A DNA stretch of 64,000 bases from Trachythela sp. YZ-2020 (lineage: Eukaryota > Cnidaria > Anthozoa > Malacalcyonacea > Clavulariidae): positions 310,001-374,000 of the forward strand of contig JADLSH010000050.1 in assembly GCA_016169945.1 (NCBI GenBank), in the 5' to 3' direction. The position numbers and the translations under genes were made by a program. The notes beneath the pieces are model-generated. The model did not search any database. It had not been told where the DNA came from and was given only the letters and a program-made list of their open reading frames with translations. Of this stretch, positions 58,286 through 64,000 are shown in pieces. Positions within the stretch are counted from its first letter, which is position 1; each line of letters opens with the position of its first letter.

Positions 58286-58750
58286 AGCGCAATATCGGCA
58301 AACAAAGCAAGGAAAGAGCTGCACGCTATTTTTAAAGATCTCGGATTAAAGATAATCGCTGATGTCAGCCACCACATTGTCAACTTCCTAGACGTGACAT
58401 TGAACTTGAAGAACGGAATATATTCGCCTTATAGGAAACCAAACAACGATCCACTTTACATCGACAGCAGTTCTAACCACCCACCTTCCATCATCAAGCA
58501 TATACCTTCATCAATCAACAAACGTATCTCCTCACTTTCTTCCGATCAATTATCCTTTGGTTCTGCCGCACCTTTCTATACAGACGCACTCAAACGCAGC
58601 AACCATTCCATACACCAACCTGGTTTATTCCTCCCTTCAGCAAGACGGCAAGAACAAACGTTGCCGGAAACTTCCTTTAACTGATTGATAAAGATTTCCC
58701 CATTACAAGTTCTCTTCATAAAATCTTCAATCGCAACACAATTAGAGCCG
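58286..58750 (+). pseudogene. Penelope-like RT C-terminal fragment, inverted
   Basis: Plus strand: 'KELHAIFKDLGLKI', 'IVNFLDVTLNLKNGIY', 'YRKPNNDPLYIDSSSNHPP', 'IKHIPSSINKRISSLS', then after a stop 'LIDKDFPITSSLHKIFNRNT'. This is the conserved end of Penelope RT ('N-F-L-D-V-T', 'Y-R-K-P-N', 'S-N-H-P-P', 'L-H-K-I-F-N-R-N-T'). It should precede the GIY-YIG domain on the same strand but is inverted. Confidence 0.87.
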
Positions 58751-59935
58751 ACGGCCACGAAGCCTGCTGAAATAGCCGAAATGTTCAATATTTACTTTGG
58801 ATCGGTATTTACATCTGACAACCTATCTGAACCATCTGAAGAATCAAGTCCTGACCCTTTCATAACTGAACTAATTCTAAGTGAACTTGAAGTCGAATAT
58901 ACACTTAAAGCCCTCGATATCAATAAAGCAACCGGACCGGATGAAATCCCAGCCAGATTACTCAAAGTTACGGCCTCCATAATTGCTCCCTCTCTTTGTA
59001 AATTGTTCAATAAATCATTACGTCTAGGAACAGTTCCGGAAGAATGGAAACTAGCAAATGTCGTACCCGTATATAAGAAAGGTGATAAAGATCATTCCGA
59101 AAACTACAGACCCATCTCACTGTTGTCGATCGTTTCTAAAGTCTTAGAACGCAGAGTACTCATGTGCATCAAGTCTCGCTTATCCCAACTTATAAACAAG
59201 TGTCAGCACGGCTTTCTTCAAGGTAAATCGTGTGTCACAAATCTTTTAGAAGTGTTTGACTACATTGGTAGGATTCTAGACAATGAAGGACAGGTGGATA
59301 CCATCTATCTCGATATGTCTAAAGCTTTTGACCGGATTAGTCATAACAAATTGATCACCAAATTGAGGAATTACGGCTTTGGTGGTAGTTTACTGAAGTG
59401 GTTCACGTCGTATTTAACAGGCCGTCGCCAGCGTGTAACAGTACTTGGTGTTACCTCAAACACACTTCCTATATTATCAGGTGTCCCGCAAGGCTCTTTC
59501 CTTGGACCAGCTCTGTTTCTGTTATACGTCAACGACCTTCCCGATTCAGTAACGACCAGTCAAGTAGCAATGTTTGCAGACGATACGAAGTTATTCTCGG
59601 CTATCAAATGTCAAGACGACGCTGTGTTACTCCAAAATGATCTTAGAAACTTAGAACACTGGTCGTCTATATCCGGTCTGTCGTTCAATGAATCAAAGTG
59701 TAAGCAGCAACGAATAACAAGGAAGATTACACCAATCACGTCAACGTACAAGTTAAACGATCACCAATTGGATACAACTGACAGTGAAAGAGATCTTGGG
59801 GTATGCGTATCAGCAAACCTTACATGGAAAACGCAAGTACAGCAACAAGCGTCGAAAGCAAACAAACTGCTAGGCTACATCAGGAGAAACACCATGTTTG
59901 TAACAGATATAGCACCAAGACGAACATTATTATTA
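58750..59935 (+). pseudogene. Non-LTR reverse transcriptase fragment (CR1/jockey-type), truncated both ends
   Basis: Open plus-strand frame. It begins 'KPAEIAEMFNIYFGSVF', then 'DINKATGPDEIPARLLK', 'PEEWKLANVVPVYKKGD', 'YRPISLLSIVSKVLER', 'DMSKAFDRISHNKLI' (first catalytic D), 'SGVPQGSFLGPALFLLYV', 'VAMFADDTKLF' (F-A-D-D) and 'SERDLGVCVSANLTW', and stops being RT at 'RRTLLL' where a MITE is inserted. RT motifs 0-7 and the thumb are present; endonuclease and tail are missing. The reading frame is unbroken for about 390 codons, so the insertion is fairly young. Confidence 0.9.
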
Positions 59936-60250
59936 GAATTTCAATGGCTGTGCAAATAATTACGCTTCTGGGATTTGAAAATACGTTTCCCAGGGGTGTC
60001 AAAACAAGCACCCAAAGTGAATTAAACTTATGAGTTCGATTACGAATGGCTCAGTTTACGAATGACTGCTGTCGAGTTTTGAGTTTGGGCGTACTTTAAA
60101 ACAAGAAATACTCTTTGCTCTGTTGTTAGCTGAGCCATTCGTAATCGAACTAATTTTAATTCACTTTCTGTGCTTATTTTGATAGTACTGCACGTGGAAA
60201 CGTATTTTCAAATCCCAGAAGCGTAATTATTTGCACAGCCATTGAAATTC
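59936..60250. mobile_element. 315-bp foldback MITE with TA duplication
   Basis: GAATTTCAATGGCTGTGCAA and exact complement at the ends, TA on both sides (59934-59935 and 60251-60252). The arms continue inward for about 110 bp with several indels (TTCGATTACGAATGGCTCAG / CTGAGCCATTCGTAATCGAA). Mariner-type target site. It terminates the RT frame. Confidence 0.9.
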
Positions 60251-60252
60251 TA

Positions 60253-61346
60253 ATGTATGATCTCGTGCATACAAATTATGGTATTTGCAGTTTTTTTGAT
60301 ACACCCTGTATAACAAATTTGTGGTAATTTTCTTTAACAAATAAAAATGTCTCCACATGCATAAGAAGAATATTTGGGGGGTCCCGCGCATCACACATTG
60401 ATCAGGGGTTACATTGCCGTTTCGCCGCCCTATCTTATAGTCGCCCTGATATAACTCAAACGACATTTTTAAACTCGATTAATTTACAAATTCTCATTAG
60501 GTACGCATGCTGACCTTTGTTCGTCAATGTCGCTGCAAGAAAACAACTCTGTTTGAAAATTAACAGTCAAAAATGTGTAAAAGCATTAAAATTGTTTTAA
60601 AATAATATTCAAAGTTTTATAATTCGCATTAAATTTGTTTTTTTATGATTTTAAATTTTGGCGGGAAAATTGCCGTGTTTCTATACAGTTATAGAAACAC
60701 GCTTCTCGACCAATCAGCACGCGCGTACTATAAATGTTATATTATAAAACTTTTTAATAGCTTCAATTTAATATACAGCCCAATGTTCGGCGTTAAGTAT
60801 TTCAACTCAAAACTCAGAAAAACTAGCTTGGCTTCAATGAATCATAGGACTTGATCATAGGAGTTAGCGCGTTCCAGTTTATTTAGAGTTCACTGGTCCC
60901 GTCCCGTCCATGACAAAAAAAAATGGCGGACGAATTTGCATTCCACAATGTTTTCACATACACGGGCGTAAATATCCGAGCGGAATTAGTACCCTCGCAC
61001 GGCGCTTCGCGCCGGCTCGGGGATAAGTTAAGCAACCATTGTATGTTATAGAAATATTGTATTGAAAAAACGTGGTTTAAACGGCTAAACTAAAGTTAGA
61101 ATGTGGGATATTCAATAAATTTGACGAGCATTTTGACTACCGTACTGTAATACTACTGCTGAATATTTTCCATTATATATATTTATAGGGGCGAAAATAT
61201 ATTACGTAGACGTAAGGACTCTGGCCACCGCCATCGCCATCATCAAATTATAATAGTATAAATACACGCTATACACCAGATCCACATGAACACTAAGCCC
61301 AAAACCTCTTAGAGGAAAAAATACTTTACTCTTACTATTTTCATAC
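60253..61346 (-). other. Intronic stretch with small dyads
   Basis: Includes a hairpin GTTTCTATACAGTTATAGAAAC near 60676-60705 and a dispersed-repeat-like stretch near 60920-60970. No gene supported. Confidence 0.45.
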
Positions 61347-61528
61347 CTGCATTTATATTTGAATGATGTTTTCCCGTTTCGGATGGAAAGCACGCTTCTA
61401 TCGCATTCGTCCCACAAACCACGTTATTACTCTCACAGCTACATATTTCTCCGAGTTTACAATCGTCAAGCAATTGCTCTTCGAGAATTTTATCTCCTTT
61501 GTAATCGAAGATACTTGGACCTTCAATC
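61347..61528 (-). CDS. Upstream exon of the VWDE-like gene, Cys-rich
   Basis: A 182-bp exon with a good acceptor (CTTTTCGTGTAG) and donor GTATGA. It encodes 'IEGPSIFDYKGDKILEEQ', 'LLDDCKLGEICSCESNNVVC' by pattern, 'NAIEACFPSETG'. It ends in phase 1, which does not join the phase-0 exon at 56722, so at least one exon between is missing from view. The cysteine spacing fits the region after a VWD domain, but this is the weakest exon of the set. Confidence 0.6.
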
Positions 61529-62102
61529 CTACACGAAAAGGAATTCAAAGTTTTCAGGTTGTTGCAAAAATAGTGACTGTTCAATAAATTTTAAAATCCA
61601 TCCCCTTATCGAAACGTCACGTATATTATTTCCTAAATTATATTGTATACATATAAGCACTTAAAAACTACTGTAAAACCCTCACGTCTTAAAAGGATTT
61701 TCCCGTCGATTCTATTTGAAAGTTTCATGGAAATTACTTTGGTAATGACCCTTATTTTTAAAATTTGCATTTGGTCTATAAAATACCGAGCTCTTATAGT
61801 TTACCCTAAGCAGCTAAGCAAAAGGCGTTGAATGAATATACACTACAGTGAAAATTCTAGAACCTTCCTACTTCCGCTTTGTAATTTTGTTTTTTTATAT
61901 GATAATTGTAACAAAGGATGCATATATATTTCTTTACATTCGCTACACTTTCTTTAGATTCACTACTACTTCTTTAGATTATCAAAACTAAACAAGGAAC
62001 TAGTAAACAGTTAGTTCAACAAAGTTTATAGATGTTTTTGCCCATAATTCATAAATAAAAAAATACCGCCAAAGCGTTTACTCAAATTGAATATTAAAAC
62101 GT
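61529..62102 (-). other. Intronic or upstream stretch, nothing recognised
   Basis: No exon, RNA or transposon end supported. Confidence 0.5.
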
Positions 62103-62106
62103 TTAA

Positions 62107-62270
62107 AGCACTCTTTCTTCGTGCATTATCGGGATTTACAAGCACTCGTTCACGAACAAGGAACTCGAAGTTTAATACGGCACTCGACTGCGTCTCGTGC
62201 AGTATGAAACTCTCGTTCTTTGTTCGTGAACTCGTGCTTGTAAATCCCGATAATGCACTCACAGAGTGCT
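62107..62270. mobile_element. 164-bp palindromic MITE with TTAA duplication
   Basis: TTAA at 62103-62106 and 62271-62274 flank AGCACTC...GAGTGCT ends. Arms such as TGCATTATCGGGATTTACAA and its complement pair over almost the full length. No coding capacity. Confidence 0.88.
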
Positions 62271-62287
62271 TTAATCCTTAATTATCA

Positions 62288-62822
62288 CATATTTGTGCCT
62301 TTATCAGGGCGATAACAGGGTGACATAAAAACGATATGTCACTGATATCGTTTTTTGTCACTGATATCGCTTTTTGTCCCGCTCAAAACATTCAAGATGG
62401 CCGCCGCCTCTGAGATTTCAGAATGCGTCATTAGACTAGTTTATTGCTGAAAATAAAATTCAAATACCAAAATAAGAACGTCAGGGGTAGAATAAGGAAA
62501 AACATAATACGGAGGACGTCTTAGAAGTCATAAGACCAGAGGTTATGGACAATTTCATGGCTTTTCATCAACATACGAAAACCAGACGGAGAGAAGAACG
62601 AACCTCTGTGTTGCGGATAACTTCGCTCATTTTAATCGATACACAAAAGAAAAGGACTACCTCGGCTGAGCAACGAGTTAAATCCTCTTCACCTTGTTCA
62701 ACAAAGCCCGAGAAGCACTTAAAGCCAAGCAAAACGATCTGAAAAGTCTTGGTAAAGGAAGCTCATTCTTTAATATGTCCCATATTTGAAGTCTGATGGC
62801 CCTGATAAAGGCACAAGTATGT
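62288..62822. mobile_element. MITE-like element with TTGTGCCTTTATCAGGGC ends
   Basis: Left ACATATTTGTGCCTTTATCA and right complement (ACATACTTGTGCCTTTATCA) differ at one position. The interior (535 bp) contains a duplicated GTCACTGATATCG. No target duplication resolved and no transposase frame. Confidence 0.65.
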
Positions 62823-62829
62823 AATAAAC

Positions 62830-62981
62830 AGGTTATCGCATGAGGGGCTCGGTAATATCAGTTTATCACTCTCGTGACGATATTACAATAGTCCCTCGTT
62901 CGCTGCGCTCACTCGTGGCAATTATAATATCGCCCCTCGAGCGATAAAACTGATATCACCTCACCCCTCATGTGATAACCT
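62830..62981. mobile_element. 152-bp foldback MITE-like palindrome
   Basis: AGGTTATCGCATGAGGGG pairs with CCCCTCATGTGATAACCT, and inner arms ATCAGTTTATC / GATAAAACTGAT continue. It immediately follows the previous element. Confidence 0.75.
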
Positions 62982-63095
62982 ATACATATTACAGTTATGT
63001 TTTCGCTCGCTACCCTGGTTTAAGTAAATGCGTGTGATCCTAGAGGAACCCTGCAAGTTTGTGAAAACAAATTGGAAGCGCTCTTCTTTAAGGTA

Positions 63096-63405
63096 CGTTC
63101 ACACACAGCGATTAATCGGGCAGATTTTGGCAAATAATTGTTGCCCCTTCTTCGACATATAGCGATTTAAACGTTCAATTGAAGCTGTCCGCTCTTTCAT
63201 CTGTTTATATTATAGCTTTCTGCGTGAAAAAAGTTTTCAACAATTTTACAACGGAAGACAAATCGTAAAATCGTGAGAAAAATCTGTGTTTTGCTACAGA
63301 TTTTTCTCCCGATTTTCGAATCGCGAGGCGCTGACGCGAGTACTTACGACAGGTTATTTACATACAGCGAGCAAAATCGGCCCGACAAATCGCTGTGTGT
63401 GAACG
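63096..63405. mobile_element. 310-bp MITE with TA duplication
   Basis: CGTTCACACACAGCGATT and its exact complement form the ends, TA on both sides (63094-63095, 63406-63407). Mariner/Tc-type target. No coding capacity. Confidence 0.9.
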
Positions 63406-63407
63406 TA

Positions 63408-64000
63408 TATATATTATTATACTGTAAAGTGTCAACATTTACAGCGTATAACTCCGGAGGTTATTTACAGCAGTAGCTGTAAAGTTGTCAACATTTACAA
63501 CGATAACTATCCCCGAGCCAACGGCGAGTATAAGCGCTCTTCCGGGCGTTAGCCTTGGGCGAGGATACTAATTATGCGTGGCAATTTACACCCGTGAAAA
63601 GAAGAGCTAGCTTCAAAGTTCATGAATCATTGCGGGCACGTGGCTATGTTTCATGGGTGGAGCTTTCGCAAATTGTCAGCAGTGGAATGAACGAATTTAT
63701 AAAAAAAACAAGCGAAAGTCTCAATTAAAAGTCGCTTTTGGGACTTTAGGAAGAGCTGTGGAACGAATTTTATCGCTTTTACTTTATAAAAAGCTTTAAA
63801 GGATAAGAAGAGGTATACTACGATTGAAAAAAAGTAAAATATAAGGAAAGTTTGTTATAATTGTTGATGTATTTGTAGCTCTAAAAAACGCTTGCCTTTA
63901 AGTAAACATAGTTCTTCATTTAATTCATCAAAAGCTCTAAGAGAGACAGAATTGTATATTTTCAACTAAATTCATTTCAAATCGAATTTATCTGTAAAGT
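63408..64000. other. Right edge, nothing recognised
   Basis: A short direct repeat (GTCAACATTTACA at about 63430 and 63488) is visible. No exon or RNA gene supported. Confidence 0.5.

Larger units (their letters stand above)
57262..58750 (-). mobile_element. Penelope-like retroelement fragment with inverted 5' part
   Basis: Minus strand: a GIY-YIG endonuclease frame (58285-58006), followed downstream by three hammerhead-bearing segments and the inverted repeat at 57489-57562. Upstream (58286-58750) the RT C-terminal/linker part of the same kind of element is present on the opposite strand. The junction near 58285 is sharp. Such 5' inversions are known for target-primed retroelements. Boundaries are approximate. 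Confidence 0.82.

Overview
The window is animal (metazoan) DNA: AT-rich, with spliced exons, tRNA-derived SINE sequence, several LINE types and many DNA transposons. The mix of a VWDE-like EGF protein, a GIY-YIG Penelope element with hammerhead ribozymes, and repeated hypothetical-protein families points to a cnidarian or another early-branching marine animal. That placement is an inference; no rRNA or mitochondrial marker is present.

Only one host gene is visible. It lies on the minus strand, starts upstream of the right edge and probably continues past the left edge. Thirteen exons are supported. In transcript order they are 61347-61528, ~56220-56722, 45542-45799, 44917-45031, 44284-44777 and 41233-41362, followed by seven calcium-binding EGF exons of exactly 126 bp each (12347-12472, 11710-11835, 11487-11612, 7805-7930, 5915-6040, 4286-4411, 3444-3569). 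The protein is secreted or extracellular in type and resembles VWDE (von Willebrand factor D and EGF domain protein). At least one exon is missing or unseen between 61.3 and 56.7 kb, and possibly another between 56.2 and 45.8 kb.

Almost everything else is transposon sequence inside this gene's introns. The 28.8-kb intron between 12.47 and 41.23 kb holds a multi-level nest. An outer LINE (minus) carries three insertions: (i) a ~1.1-1.3-kb-TIR DNA element spanning 14062-32857; (ii) a second LINE (33418-35933); (iii) a Ty3/Gypsy element (36095-39106) with 5-bp target duplications but an inverted integrase half. The TIR element in turn contains a hAT transposon (15554-20383, 8-bp TSD), another LINE (about 20425-24570), a hAT-type MITE (26483-26860, 8-bp TSD) and a TTAA-flanked element (27955-30726). 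Without these insertions it is about 6.6 kb and carries two convergent decayed genes of unknown function.

The 45.8-56.2 kb interval holds a second long-TIR element (46031-55859). Its ~1.6-1.8-kb arms are nearly identical, and it encodes a small C2H2 protein and an acidic protein, with no transposase I can recognise. Its left arm was interrupted by a 708-bp MITE and a 3.58-kb long-TIR element that share TTAA sites. At 57.1-60.3 kb there is a Penelope-like element with a GIY-YIG domain, an inverted RT fragment and three hammerhead ribozymes, next to a CR1/jockey-type RT fragment. The right end (62.1-63.4 kb) is a run of small foldback MITEs.
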